The notes: generated from the letters alone by a model not told the origin. A DNA stretch of 35,634 nt from Coprococcus_A sp051877705 (GCA_051877705.1 JBJEJD010000181.1:1-35634), one strand, 5' to 3'. Positions 7,174-15,161 are shown, counted from the first letter of the stretch. A program made the numbers and translations.

Positions 7174-7350
7174 ATGTCAATTATTGGGCCGGAAAGATAT
7201 AATGATTTTGTTTTAACACACGAAACACCACAGTGGGCTAAGCTTGAACGTTATGAATATTGTGAACCATTTTTTGACACAATAACAACTGAAAAGCCAA
7301 AAAAGAGCATTTATTCATTTGTAAGAACTCTTACATCATTATTCCTGTAA
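7174..7350 (+). CDS. Orphan small protein, 58 aa, unknown function
   Basis: The plus-strand ORF begins MSIIGPERYNDFVLTHETPQ and ends VRTLTSLFL. The start ATG at 7174-7176 has AGGGGG eight bases upstream, and a strong terminator begins six bases after the stop codon; both support a real gene although it is short. It has one cysteine, several aromatic residues (W, five Y/F in the middle), a basic KPKK segment, and a short hydrophobic tail that is too short to be a clear membrane helix. I do not recognise the family. The upstream region carries two copies of CTATAGTT (about 7088-7119) and a possible -10 (TATTCT), but no convincing -35. It is divergent from the PucR-type gene. Confidence 0.6.
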   Translation: MSIIGPERYNDFVLTHETPQWAKLERYEYCEPFFDTITTEKPKKSIYSFVRTLTSLFL

Positions 7351-7355
7351 AATAT

Positions 7356-7403
7356 AAAAAAGGATGCCATACCAATTCTCTCTCTGGTATGACATCCTTT
7401 TTT
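7356..7403. terminator. Strong bidirectional terminator
   Basis: Arms 7356-7374 and 7385-7403 pair over 19 positions with a single mismatch (AAAAAAGGATG.CATACCA against its complement), with A and T runs on the two sides. It separates the orphan ORF (+) from the PspC-domain gene (-). Confidence 0.93.
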
Positions 7404-7414
7404 AATGCCTGCTT

Positions 7415-7624
7415 TTATTCCGCATCAACAATATCGTCATCTTCAGGGATAATGATGGCAGCCGCAATATACAGCAGCAAGCCTGTCCCTACTGAAAAGA
7501 TACTCAGAACAGCCCAAACAAGACGAATCAATGTGGCATCGATATCAAAGGTCTCACCAAGACCTCCACATACTCCTGTTAACATCTTGTTGCTTTTCGA
7601 TTTTCTTAATTTGATTTTATTCAT
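7415..7624 (-). CDS. PspC-domain envelope protein
   Basis: Protein of 69 residues carrying a PspC domain: KSKSNKMLTGVCGGLGETFDIDATLIRLVWAVLSI, followed by a hydrophobic helix (VGTGLLLYIAAAIIIP) and an acidic tail EDDDIVDAE. PspC domains are small inner-membrane parts of envelope-stress systems in many bacteria; in Bacillota they often stand alone, as here. ATG at 7622-7624 is chosen because GGGAGGT (7632-7636 core) lies seven bases upstream; the adjacent ATG at 7625-7627 is only four bases from it. It appears monocistronic. Confidence 0.85.
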   Translation of the reverse strand: MNKIKLRKSKSNKMLTGVCGGLGETFDIDATLIRLVWAVLSIFSVGTGLLLYIAAAIIIPEDDDIVDAE

Positions 7625-7717
7625 CATAATACCTCCCATATTCCCGTGTGCATACACAATTTCTTTTTGCTTATAATATCTTCCATTTTCAAAAAAATCC
7701 TCACATTTTATTGAAAA

Positions 7718-8365
7718 TCATCTGGATAAATACGGAATAATATCAATCAAGCTGTCCGCTTTACCATACAGGATCTTCGATAATTCTTCATCCGGCTGGG
7801 ACAGATCCGGCACCATAATTGGTTTACATCCGGCTCTGTAAGCGGACAAAATACCATTTGGTGAATCTTCCAGTGCAATACAGGCTTCCGGCTTCTCACC
7901 TATCATTTTACATGCATGCAGATACACGTCCGGCATTGGCTTGCCGTGAGGCACCATGGCCGTGCAGACGATCTGATCAAAATAATTCAGTATGCCTGCC
8001 TGATCCAGATAATCCATGGCTTTTGTTTCATCTGTAGCCGTAGCGACCGCCGTCTTATAATAATGACTCTTCAGATAATCGAGCAGCTCATCAATCCCTG
8101 GTTTTTTTTCCACAGGATGCTTCTCCATATAAGCATTCATCAACTCTTTGCGCCGCCTCCGAACAGCAAAAAAATCAAAATCCTCACCAAAAATCCTTTT
8201 CATCTTCGGAGCGGCGAACTCCGGTGCCAGACTGCGAACCATAAGACTGTGTTCAAACTGCCAGTCAAATCCCGCTTCCCGGGCTGCTTCCATCCAAAAA
8301 TGACAGTAAATTTTTTCTGTATCCAGAATAAGTCCATCCATGTCAAAAATGACGGCTCTTATCAT
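7718..8365 (-). CDS. HAD-superfamily phosphatase (beta-phosphoglucomutase-like)
   Basis: Haloacid dehalogenase-type hydrolase of 215 residues. Motif I is FDMDGLILDTE (nucleophile Asp and acid/base Asp), motif II is the Thr in TAVATAT, motif III is the Lys in VPHGKPMPDVYL, and motif IV is ALEDSPNG, the pattern of the beta-phosphoglucomutase/DOG phosphatase subgroup. A helical cap lies between residues ~15 and 90. The substrate is unknown; such enzymes dephosphorylate sugar phosphates or nucleotides. It starts 15 bases after the lysA stop codon and is probably the last gene of the trmB-like/lysA/HAD operon. Confidence 0.85.
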   Translation of the reverse strand: MIRAVIFDMDGLILDTEKIYCHFWMEAAREAGFDWQFEHSLMVRSLAPEFAAPKMKRIFGEDFDFFAVRRRRKELMNAYMEKHPVEKKPGIDELLDYLKSHYYKTAVATATDETKAMDYLDQAGILNYFDQIVCTAMVPHGKPMPDVYLHACKMIGEKPEACIALEDSPNGILSAYRAGCKPIMVPDLSQPDEELSKILYGKADSLIDIIPYLSR

Positions 8366-8380
8366 AAAATATCATCCTTA

Positions 8381-9661
8381 CTATTTTTGTTCATCCTTAA
8401 ACCGATCGAACAATCCTGTAAAATCAAATGTTGCAAAGTAATCCATTGGCGTCTCTGCACGTCGGATCATTTCTGTCGTTCCATCCTCTTTTAAAAGGAT
8501 TTCCGCAGAGCGAAGCTTACCATTATAATTATATCCCATTGAAAAGCCATGAGCACCTGCATCGTGAATAATAATGTAATCACCTATATCTATCTTCGGC
8601 AGCATCCGGTTGATGGCAAACTTATCACTGTTCTCACAAAGACCTCCGGTCACATCATACATATGATCACATGGTGCATCTTCCTTGCCTGATACAGTAA
8701 TATGATGGTAAGCGCCATAAATGGCCGGTCGCATTAAATTAGCCGCGCATGCATCCAATCCGATATATTCTTTGAAAATATGTTTCTCGTGAATAGCTGT
8801 AGCAATCAAATGCCCATAAGGTGCCAGCATAAAACGCCCCATTTCTGTAAAAAGCGCCACATCTCCCATACCGGCCGGCACAAGGATCTCATCATATACT
8901 TTATGCACCCCTTCACCGATCACTTCAATATCATTCGGTGTCTCATCCGGTGAGTAGGCAATACCAACACCGCCGGACAGATTGATGAAGCGGATGTCAG
9001 CGCCTGTTTCTTCATGGATTTCCACAGCTGTCTGGAAAAGAATTTTTGCCAGTGCCGGATAATATTCATTCGTCTTTGTGTTACTGGCAAGAAATGCATG
9101 AATGCCAAAATGCTTCACACCTTTGGATTTCAGATATTTAAAACCCTCTGTAAGCTGTTCACGGGTAAAACCGTATTTTGCCTCTCCCGGCACATCCATA
9201 ATAGCAGTGCTGATCTTAAAGTCACCGCCCGTATTGAAACGACAGCAGACTGTCTCAGGAAATTCACCCACATTTTCCTCAAAATATTTTAAATGAGTCA
9301 GATCATCAAAATTAATGATAACGCCCATATCTTTCGCATAAGCATATTCATTGGCCGGAGTCACATTAGAGGAGAACATCACATCATGACCTTCAAAACC
9401 ACAGGCTTTTGCCATCATCAATTCTACTTTGGTAGCACAGTCCAGTCCACATCCTTCTTCCTTCAAAATCTGAAGAATAGCAGGAGTCGGTGTGGCTTTT
9501 ACTGCAAAATATTCCTTAAATCCCTTATTCCAGGAAAACGCTTTATAGACCTTTCTTGCATTCTCTCTGATCCCCTTCTCATCATACAAATGAAACGGGG
9601 TAGGATATTTCTTCACGATCTCATCTAACTGAGCTTTTGTCACAAAAGGTACTTTCTTCAT
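8381..9661 (-). CDS. lysA: Diaminopimelate decarboxylase
   Basis: PLP enzyme of the alanine-racemase fold that converts meso-diaminopimelate to L-lysine. The 426 residues match the usual length. Seen are the PLP lysine in EYFAVKATP, the HFGIHAFLASN and LSGGVGIAY segments, CENSDKFAINR (the active-site Cys-Glu..Asp signature, usually CESGD), and the C-terminal GAHGFSMGYNYNGKLRSAE block. The variant C-terminal signature suggests a distinct clade, so a related amino-acid decarboxylase cannot be fully excluded. The ATG at 9659-9661 overlaps the TGA of the upstream regulator by four bases (ATGA), suggesting translational coupling; a TTG three codons upstream abuts the ribosome site and is less likely. 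Confidence 0.88.
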   Translation of the reverse strand: MKKVPFVTKAQLDEIVKKYPTPFHLYDEKGIRENARKVYKAFSWNKGFKEYFAVKATPTPAILQILKEEGCGLDCATKVELMMAKACGFEGHDVMFSSNVTPANEYAYAKDMGVIINFDDLTHLKYFEENVGEFPETVCCRFNTGGDFKISTAIMDVPGEAKYGFTREQLTEGFKYLKSKGVKHFGIHAFLASNTKTNEYYPALAKILFQTAVEIHEETGADIRFINLSGGVGIAYSPDETPNDIEVIGEGVHKVYDEILVPAGMGDVALFTEMGRFMLAPYGHLIATAIHEKHIFKEYIGLDACAANLMRPAIYGAYHHITVSGKEDAPCDHMYDVTGGLCENSDKFAINRMLPKIDIGDYIIIHDAGAHGFSMGYNYNGKLRSAEILLKEDGTTEMIRRAETPMDYFATFDFTGLFDRFKDEQK

Positions 9662-10374
9662 TGTTCGCAACTTCCTTTCTTATTCTGCCTCAGTTCAATC
9701 AATTGAATCTGGCGGCTTAATGACTGTTTAAATAAATCAATCAGATTCTTCTTGCCTGAATACAGACAGGAACAATTTTCATTCCTTACGAGATCACCGG
9801 TCAGCACATTCACAGAGTCCACGATCAGCCCGATCTGGCGGTCAGCAATCTCATCACTGTGATAAATTATAGCGCCCTGCAATTTAAATGGAGGCTCGGT
9901 AATCAGAACAACCTTTATCCGGCGTTCAATTAAATGTTCAAGCTTCTCTCTGAACATCTCAAGCATGGCCGCCGAACCTGTCATATATATTCTATATCTG
10001 GCACCATCCAGCATATGCCCTGCCTTCTGACAGATATTCTGAAATCCGCTGATGGTAATATAAGCCTCATCGTCATCATGGGCCCTCGGCTGCTGTTCAA
10101 CAAGACGTTCCGACAGATTCCTGAGATAATCCAGCTTATTGCCGCAAAACTCCTCCACGGAAACAGGTACATACCGCGTTGGCGTTCCTTCCGCCACATA
10201 GGCTGCCCCCTTGTCCACCAAGGCAGCCAATGCCGTATAGGTATTGGATCGGGACACCCCTGAGGCTTTAGCTGCTTCATAGCCCGTCATCATCCCCTCG
10301 GATAACAACGAATAATAAATAGACGATTCCTGCCTTGTCAAACCGAACTGCATCAGATCATCAATATAGGACAT
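9658..10374 (-). CDS. TrmB-family transcriptional regulator
   Basis: Winged-helix regulator of 238 residues. The N-terminal part (MSYIDDLMQFGLTRQESSIY ... GYEAAKASGVSRSNTYTALAALVDKGAAYV) is the TrmB helix-turn-helix. The C-terminal half (ISGFQNICQKAGHML..., YRIYMTGSAAMLEMFREKLEHLIERRIKVVLITEP) is the TrmB effector-binding, phospholipase-D-like region. TrmB relatives commonly sense sugars, but here the gene is translationally coupled to lysA, so control of lysine or diaminopimelate metabolism is a plausible inference. Upstream is a near-consensus promoter whose -10 touches an inverted repeat, consistent with self-control. Confidence 0.85.
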   Translation of the reverse strand: MSYIDDLMQFGLTRQESSIYYSLLSEGMMTGYEAAKASGVSRSNTYTALAALVDKGAAYVAEGTPTRYVPVSVEEFCGNKLDYLRNLSERLVEQQPRAHDDDEAYITISGFQNICQKAGHMLDGARYRIYMTGSAAMLEMFREKLEHLIERRIKVVLITEPPFKLQGAIIYHSDEIADRQIGLIVDSVNVLTGDLVRNENCSCLYSGKKNLIDLFKQSLSRQIQLIELRQNKKGSCEQ

Positions 10375-10385
10375 GTTATCACCTG

Positions 10386-10405
10386 GTATTCCTTTCTAGG
10401 AACAC
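10386..10405 (-). promoter_or_regulatory. Inverted repeat at the start site of the trmB-like/lysA operon
   Basis: GTATTCC (10386-10392), six bases, then GGAACAC (10399-10405). It overlaps the -10 box and transcription start of the adjacent promoter, where a repressor would block it. Binding by the TrmB-like protein itself is inferred. Confidence 0.45.
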
Positions 10406-10432
10406 TATAATACATATGCCGATAAATGTCAA
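10404..10432 (-). promoter_or_regulatory. Promoter for the trmB-like/lysA/HAD operon
   Basis: Minus strand: consensus TTGACA (10427-10432), 17 bases, TATAGT (10404-10409). The leader before the ATG at 10374 is only about 25 bases, leaving no room for a lysine riboswitch. Confidence 0.85.
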
Positions 10433-10435
10433 CTC

Positions 10436-10485
10436 AAAAAGCCCTTCTTTGGAACAGATAATCTAAATCTGCTCCAAAGAAGGGC
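10436..10485 (-). terminator. Terminator of ilvE
   Basis: A perfect 13-bp stem (10473-10485 with 10441-10453; GCCCTTCTTTGGA and its complement) is followed by TTTTT on the minus strand, 40 bases after the ilvE stop codon. It ends immediately before the promoter of the next operon. Confidence 0.92.
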
Positions 10486-10524
10486 GTCTGTGCATTTTCA
10501 AAGCAGGATCACAACTGATACCAA

Positions 10525-11550
10525 TTACAGTATCTTATGAATCCAGCCTTCCGGTGCCTCGATCGTACCGTACTGAATACCTGTCAATGTATCATATAAC
10601 TTCTTCGTGATTGGTCCCATCTCTTCCATACCGCTTGGGAAACAGATCTCCTGGCCATGATCAACGATCTTACCAACAGGAGAGATAACAGCTGCTGTAC
10701 CACAGAGACCACATTCTGCGAAATCTTTCAGTTCGTCCAGTCTTACCTTCCTTGTTGTAACCTTCAATCCAAGATAATGCTCTGCCACATATACCAGAGA
10801 TCTTCTTGTGATAGATGGAAGAATAGAATCGGAAAGAGGTGTTACGACTTCATTATCCTTCGTCACAAACAGGAAGTTTGCTCCGCCTGTCTCCTCCACA
10901 TAGGTTCTTGTACCCGGATCAAGGAACAGATTCTCATCAAATCCATTGGCATGGGCTGTTACATTGGCATGTAAGCTCATAGCATAATTCAAACCAGCCT
11001 TGATATGTCCTGTGCCACGTGGTGCCGCACGGTCAAAATCACTGACACACAACGTGATCGGCTTAGCACCGCCCTTGAAATATGGTCCTACAGGTGTACA
11101 GAAAAGTCTGAACTGATACTCTGCTGCCGGCTTCACACCGATAACAGGGCTGGATGCATACATATATGGTCTCAGATATAATGTTGCGCCGCTGCCATAA
11201 GGTGGTACCCATTCTGCATTGGCTGCGACAACCTTCTCAACTGCTTCAAGAAATCTTTCCTTCGGAAACGGCGGCATCTCCATACGCTTCGCCGAATCCA
11301 TCATACGCTCTGCATTCAGATCAGAACGGAATGTCACAATACTGCCATCCACGTCTCTGTAAGCCTTCAGTCCCTCAAATACTTCCTGACAATACTGAAG
11401 AATACCGGCACATTCATTCAATACAATCGTCGGGTCACTGGTCATATATCCTTCGCTCCACTGACCATCCTTATAATCTGCCACGTATCTCTGATCTGTT
11501 GTGTGGTAATTAAATCCGATATTACCCCAGTCCAGATTCTTTGTTTCCAT
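10525..11550 (-). CDS. ilvE: Branched-chain amino acid aminotransferase
   Basis: Fold-type IV PLP aminotransferase (341 aa) that interconverts Val, Leu and Ile with their 2-keto acids using glutamate/2-oxoglutarate. The PLP lysine is K184 in GHIKAGLNYA; other family blocks are CQEVFEGLKAYR, YLRPYMYAS, YVEETGGANFLFV, and the C-terminal ECGLCGTAAVISPVG. Length and blocks fit the larger bacterial/eukaryotic BCAT subgroup. The ATG follows GGAGG at good spacing. It is monocistronic with its own near-consensus promoter and terminator. No T-box or leader peptide is visible in the short upstream region. Confidence 0.96.
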   Translation of the reverse strand: METKNLDWGNIGFNYHTTDQRYVADYKDGQWSEGYMTSDPTIVLNECAGILQYCQEVFEGLKAYRDVDGSIVTFRSDLNAERMMDSAKRMEMPPFPKERFLEAVEKVVAANAEWVPPYGSGATLYLRPYMYASSPVIGVKPAAEYQFRLFCTPVGPYFKGGAKPITLCVSDFDRAAPRGTGHIKAGLNYAMSLHANVTAHANGFDENLFLDPGTRTYVEETGGANFLFVTKDNEVVTPLSDSILPSITRRSLVYVAEHYLGLKVTTRKVRLDELKDFAECGLCGTAAVISPVGKIVDHGQEICFPSGMEEMGPITKKLYDTLTGIQYGTIEAPEGWIHKIL

Positions 11551-11598
11551 AACAATTCCTCCATTCGTAATGTAACTTAAAATTCCCTCAATGTACCA

Positions 11599-11627
11599 AT
11601 TATAGTCTTATTACTGCGTAAAATCAA
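11599..11627 (-). promoter_or_regulatory. Sigma-A type promoter for ilvE
   Basis: Minus strand: TTGATT (11622-11627), 17 bases, perfect TATAAT (11599-11604), about 50 bases before the start codon. Confidence 0.82.
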
Positions 11628-11666
11628 TAACTATTTTTAACTTTAATTCGCAAAAGTGGAATTTTT

Positions 11667-12185
11667 TTACATTAACTCTTTTATTTCGGAAACTTTTCCC
11701 CTTCTTGCGTATAATTTGAACATATATTCAATATCAAAATAGGTCTTTTCCTCGCTGTCAGCCACAACCACCCAATCCTCGTCTTCATCCAGATTCGGGA
11801 ACCATGTATCTGCCTGGTAAGCATAGTCCATACAGGTAACATGCGCCACATCACAATACGGAAGGAACTGTCGGTAAATGCTCTCACCGCCGATAATATA
11901 GATATCATCCGCTGCATATTTCTTCAGTTCTTCCAGAGCCTCTTCTATACTGTGGACAATGATGGCGTCTTTTACTCTGTAGGTATGATCACCTGTAATC
12001 ACAATATTGATCCGGTTTTTCAACGGCAGCCCGTTCGGAAAGCTTTCCAGCGTCTTTCTCCCCATGACCACGACCTTACCCGTTGTGGTCTCCCTGAAAA
12101 ACTTCATATCCTCCGGAATCCTGTTCAACAGCTTATTCTGATAACCGATTCCCCAGTTTTTATCAACATTCACAATAATATTCAT
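11667..12185 (-). CDS. folA: Dihydrofolate reductase
   Basis: Reduces dihydrofolate to tetrahydrofolate with NADPH. The 172-residue protein begins MNIIVNVDKNWGIGYQNKLL, the typical DHFR N-terminus with the conserved W-G-I-G-x-x-x-x-L; it then has IPEDMKFFRETT (the substrate-binding acidic residue is usual Asp/Glu), GRKTLESFP, and DIYIIGGESIYRQFLPYCD. Placement 46 bases after thyA fits its job: thymidylate synthase makes dihydrofolate and this enzyme recycles it. The ATG has GGGAG eight bases upstream. Confidence 0.95.
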   Translation of the reverse strand: MNIIVNVDKNWGIGYQNKLLNRIPEDMKFFRETTTGKVVVMGRKTLESFPNGLPLKNRINIVITGDHTYRVKDAIIVHSIEEALEELKKYAADDIYIIGGESIYRQFLPYCDVAHVTCMDYAYQADTWFPNLDEDEDWVVVADSEEKTYFDIEYMFKLYARRGKVSEIKELM

Positions 12186-12231
12186 GCCTATATCTCCCTT
12201 TTAATGCTGTACATTCATACTGAACTTTCTG

Positions 12232-13080
12232 TTACACCGCAATCGGTATATTCTTGATCTGCGGACCCGTTACATAATTCTCAATTGTAATATCTTTCGT
12301 CGTAAAATCATAAAAATTCTTAATCTCCGGATTCAGTTTAAAAATCGGCGCCGGATGACTCTCTCTCGTGATCAGTTCCTCGATCAGCGGCACATGTCTG
12401 TCATAAATATGGGCATCGGCAATCACATGGACCAGCTCGCCCACCTGCATATCACACACCTGAGCCAGCATATACATGAGTACCGCATACTGCACCACAT
12501 TCCAGTTATTGGCTGCCAGCACGTCCTGGGAACGCTGGTTCAGAACAGCATTGAGTACCAGCCTGTCATCTCCCGGTTTCTTCGTTACATTGAAGGTCAT
12601 ACTATAGGCACAAGGATACAGATTCATCTCATGAAGATCCTGATGCACATAAATATTCGTCATGATTCTCCGGCTGTATGGGTTATGCTTCAAATCATAG
12701 ATCACCCTGTCTACCTGATCCATCATGCCCTCTTTATACTGATGCTTCACACCCATCTGATACCCATAAGCCTTGCCGATGGAACCTGTCTCATCGGCCC
12801 ATTCATCCCAGACCGTACTGTTCAGGTCATGAATATTGTTGGATTTCCTCTGCCAGATCCACAGCATCTCATCTGTGGCGCTCTTGATGGCTGTCTTCCG
12901 GAGCGTCAGCGCCGGAAATTCCTTCGACAGGTCATAACGGTTGACCACACCAAACTTTTTAATCGTATAAGCAAAGCTGCCGTCCTCCCACTTAGGGCGC
13001 ACCTTCTCACCTTCGGTACTGCATCCGTTATCAAGGATGTCGCGGCACATATTGATAAACACCTGATCTGCGTAACTCAT
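12232..13080 (-). CDS. thyA: Thymidylate synthase (divergent active-site signature)
   Basis: Methylates dUMP to dTMP using methylene-tetrahydrofolate. Family features in the 282 residues: RKTAIKSATDEMLWIWQ, SIGKAYGYQ, SRRIM, the catalytic Cys C157, NQRSQDVLAANNWNVVQYAVL, VIADAHIYDRH and a C-terminal IPIAV. Several normally strict positions differ: the catalytic segment is LYPCAYSMTF rather than the usual PPCH with Q/F following, RSxDxxLGxPFN is changed to RSQDVLAANNWN, and the family HxY motif is HIY. The arrangement of the remaining residues and linkage to DHFR still point strongly to ThyA rather than a nucleotide hydroxymethylase. The ATG follows GAGGTGAT. Confidence 0.92.
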   Translation of the reverse strand: MSYADQVFINMCRDILDNGCSTEGEKVRPKWEDGSFAYTIKKFGVVNRYDLSKEFPALTLRKTAIKSATDEMLWIWQRKSNNIHDLNSTVWDEWADETGSIGKAYGYQMGVKHQYKEGMMDQVDRVIYDLKHNPYSRRIMTNIYVHQDLHEMNLYPCAYSMTFNVTKKPGDDRLVLNAVLNQRSQDVLAANNWNVVQYAVLMYMLAQVCDMQVGELVHVIADAHIYDRHVPLIEELITRESHPAPIFKLNPEIKNFYDFTTKDITIENYVTGPQIKNIPIAV

Positions 13081-13122
13081 TCTATCACCTCATCTGTTAA
13101 TTTCAAAAACATACGTATTCCT

Positions 13123-13151
13123 ATTATAAAGCAGAAACCAAAAGCTGTAAA
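13123..13151 (-). promoter_or_regulatory. Sigma-A type promoter for thyA-folA
   Basis: Minus strand: TTTACA (13146-13151), 17 bases, perfect TATAAT (13123-13128), about 43 bases before the thyA start. Confidence 0.8.
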
Positions 13152-13264
13152 GTAAATGTCCTTTCTCGTCATCTTCACCCACATGCAAAATATCTGCAAA
13201 AAATAACACAGCCGAATTGTTGTAACTATTTTTACCAAAAATATCGCTTTTAAATGGATTTTTA

Positions 13265-13283
13265 TAGCAAAATATGCTAAAAT
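13265..13283 (+). promoter_or_regulatory. Possible promoter/operator for the RelA/SpoT-domain gene
   Basis: A 5-bp inverted repeat TAGCA-5-TGCTA (13265-13279) overlaps a -10-like TAAAAT (13278-13283). No good -35 box is visible, so the promoter is tentative. Confidence 0.35.
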
Positions 13284-13316
13284 AAAGTATAGGCTTACAT
13301 GTTAGGAAGTGATTTA

Positions 13317-14399
13317 ATGATCAACACTCTGGACACTATTATGAATGAATACTACCAGCGAATTGAAATCTACAAGAAAATGCAGCATGATGTGGAAGAT
13401 ATTATCAATACACTGATTGAAGTTCATCAGATCAAAATCTCCACCATGTCTCTGCGTATCAAGACTGAGCAGGCTTTACGCAACAAGATTATCTCCAAAA
13501 ATAAATATCTTCATCTGGAAGATATTACAGATATACTTGGATGCCGGATTCTGACACTTTTTGAAACAGATATAGAAAAGATTCTGAATCTTCTGGAACA
13601 AACCTTCGAAGTATGTGAGATTGTGGATAAACGTAAGAAAAACAAACGCAACCGTATAGAGTTTGGATATAGTTCTGTCCATCTGGTCGTTAAATTCACC
13701 GATGAGCGCTGCAATCTGGTGGAATATCAGAAATATCAGGATATTCGTTTTGAGATTCAGCTGCGCACCGTTCTTCAGCATGCATGGGCTGAAGTGGAAC
13801 ATGGTCTTGGGTACAAATCCTATTATGAACCACCTATGGATATTACCCGCAAGCTGAATCGTCTGGCAGGCACTCTGGAACTTCTGGATGAAGAATTTGA
13901 AACGATCCGTTACGAGATTTCACTGTACAATCAGAGCATGAACAAAGTAGAAAAAATTTTAAAAACAGATATCAATAAAGAATCTCTGACTGCATTTGCC
14001 GATAAAAGTGAACTGGTTCAGGAACTGGTACAGCAGGTAGCTGAGAAACACAATTTTACCATCGTTCATGATCCGGCCATTCTCAGCCAGCAGCGTCTGG
14101 TGGCCAAGCTCAATTTCTATGGCTATCAGTATATCCATGAACTGAATGACGATATGTATCGTTATCGAAAATCCATTCTGGCCATCGGTGAAGAGTTGTC
14201 CCAGAAGATCAATTATGATATTTCATCCATCAATTATTACAGTCCGATCCTCTGGTTCTCTTTCGTTCCCGTTATCAAGAATCTGCTGGCAGGCCATGAA
14301 GCCTCCTCTGACAACATCGTTGACGATGTCATTCTGGAAGCCTTCAAAATGAATAATGGTTCCATAATCAATTTTTTCATGGAACACCGTTTACAATAG
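13317..14399 (+). CDS. RelA/SpoT-domain protein (putative (p)ppGpp synthetase)
   Basis: Protein of 360 residues whose first half is a RelA/SpoT nucleotidyltransferase domain: SLRIKTEQALRNKI (ATP-binding RxK segment), ITDILGCRILTLF (the acidic D-x-x-G-x-R motif), EFGYSSVHLVVKF (Y-x-S-x-H motif) and FEIQLRTVLQHAWAEVEHGLGYK. It has no HD hydrolase domain at the N-terminus and no TGS/ACT region, so it is a small-alarmone-synthetase type. The second half, about 150 residues, is an added region of unknown role. ATG at 13317 is chosen because TTAGGAAG precedes it by seven bases; the upstream ATG at 13299 has no ribosome site. It is monocistronic on the plus strand. Synthetase activity is inferred from motifs. 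Confidence 0.82.
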   Translation: MINTLDTIMNEYYQRIEIYKKMQHDVEDIINTLIEVHQIKISTMSLRIKTEQALRNKIISKNKYLHLEDITDILGCRILTLFETDIEKILNLLEQTFEVCEIVDKRKKNKRNRIEFGYSSVHLVVKFTDERCNLVEYQKYQDIRFEIQLRTVLQHAWAEVEHGLGYKSYYEPPMDITRKLNRLAGTLELLDEEFETIRYEISLYNQSMNKVEKILKTDINKESLTAFADKSELVQELVQQVAEKHNFTIVHDPAILSQQRLVAKLNFYGYQYIHELNDDMYRYRKSILAIGEELSQKINYDISSINYYSPILWFSFVPVIKNLLAGHEASSDNIVDDVILEAFKMNNGSIINFFMEHRLQ

Positions 14400-14422
14400 T
14401 CCCGATATAATTTTATCTAATA

Positions 14423-14452
14423 GAAAAAGGCTGCCATCTGGCAGTCTTTTTC
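14423..14452. terminator. Bidirectional terminator between the RelA/SpoT-domain gene and thiN
   Basis: The stem AAAAAGgCTGCC/GGCAGtCTTTTT has a four-base loop and T-runs on both strands, located between convergent genes. Confidence 0.9.
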
Positions 14453-14462
14453 TCGTAAAACA

Positions 14463-15161
14463 CTAATCCCGGCTCTCAATAAAGAACGCTTTCCCTTCTT
14501 CAATCACGATCTCCCCTTCATCCGCTTCCAGTTCGTTGCTGACACATATGCTCTCCCCCAGATGGACTGTATACCGGTCAAGAGGATATTTGAAACCTTT
14601 CAGAGTGACTGCCTTCAGCTCTTCACTCACCGGAATCAAAGATACATAATGTCCGAACTGCTCCGCCTTTTTCAGGATAAACCGTTCCTCAATCAGCCGG
14701 ATCCGGTTGTTCCGGTCCACAATAATACCAGTCATACCTGCTGCCCGTGTCTGCTCCAGCAGCTGCAGATTGGCCAGCATATGATCTGCCCTTGTGCCCG
14801 TGGCTCCCAACAAAGTAATCTCCACATCTTCTTCACTGCCGTTTTTCTTTATTTTCTGCTCTCCCAGACGAATAGCCAGCTTCAGGGCGATATCCGTATC
14901 TGTATAATCCTTTTCAGGATTAAATCGATGAATCTCAATATCTCCCCTTTTGAGATATTTTTCAAGAATATCCGGCGATATTGTGTCAAAATCCCCCACC
15001 AAATGATCAAAATTAATATTAATTCTAATATTATTCTCCACTTTATCCCAAAAGGCCAGCGCACCATCCACTACAATGATATGCTCAAAATACTCTCTTT
15101 CCAAAAAAGAGAAGGCAAAATCCTCATCAATTCTGCCCCCCGTAATAATTAATATTTTCAT
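14463..15161 (-). CDS. thiN: Thiamine diphosphokinase
   Basis: Transfers diphosphate from ATP to thiamine to form thiamine diphosphate. The 232 residues begin MKILIITGGRIDEDF and include IIVVDGALAFWDK, LVGDFDTISPDIL (usual GDFDS), and the catalytic-site block NPEKDYTDTDIALKLA, followed by GATGTRADHMLANLQLL. The C-terminal half is the beta-rich thiamine-binding domain. It is the final gene of the long cluster, 26 bases after rpe, as is usual in Bacillota (rsgA-rpe-thiN). The ATG follows AAGGGCAG. Confidence 0.93.
   Translation of the reverse strand: MKILIITGGRIDEDFAFSFLEREYFEHIIVVDGALAFWDKVENNIRININFDHLVGDFDTISPDILEKYLKRGDIEIHRFNPEKDYTDTDIALKLAIRLGEQKIKKNGSEEDVEITLLGATGTRADHMLANLQLLEQTRAAGMTGIIVDRNNRIRLIEERFILKKAEQFGHYVSLIPVSEELKAVTLKGFKYPLDRYTVHLGESICVSNELEADEGEIVIEEGKAFFIESRD

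Noticed and set aside
10375..10440. Lysine riboswitch (L-box) in front of lysA
   Set aside because: Only about 25 leader bases are available after the promoter; the space is too small for an L-box.
11551..11666. T-box or attenuator for ilvE
   Set aside because: No T-box core, no terminator stem and no leader peptide in the ~50-base leader.
12355..13155. 266-codon plus-strand ORF opposite thyA
   Set aside because: Antisense shadow of thyA, rich in His, Ile and Met as expected from reverse reading; no ribosome site.
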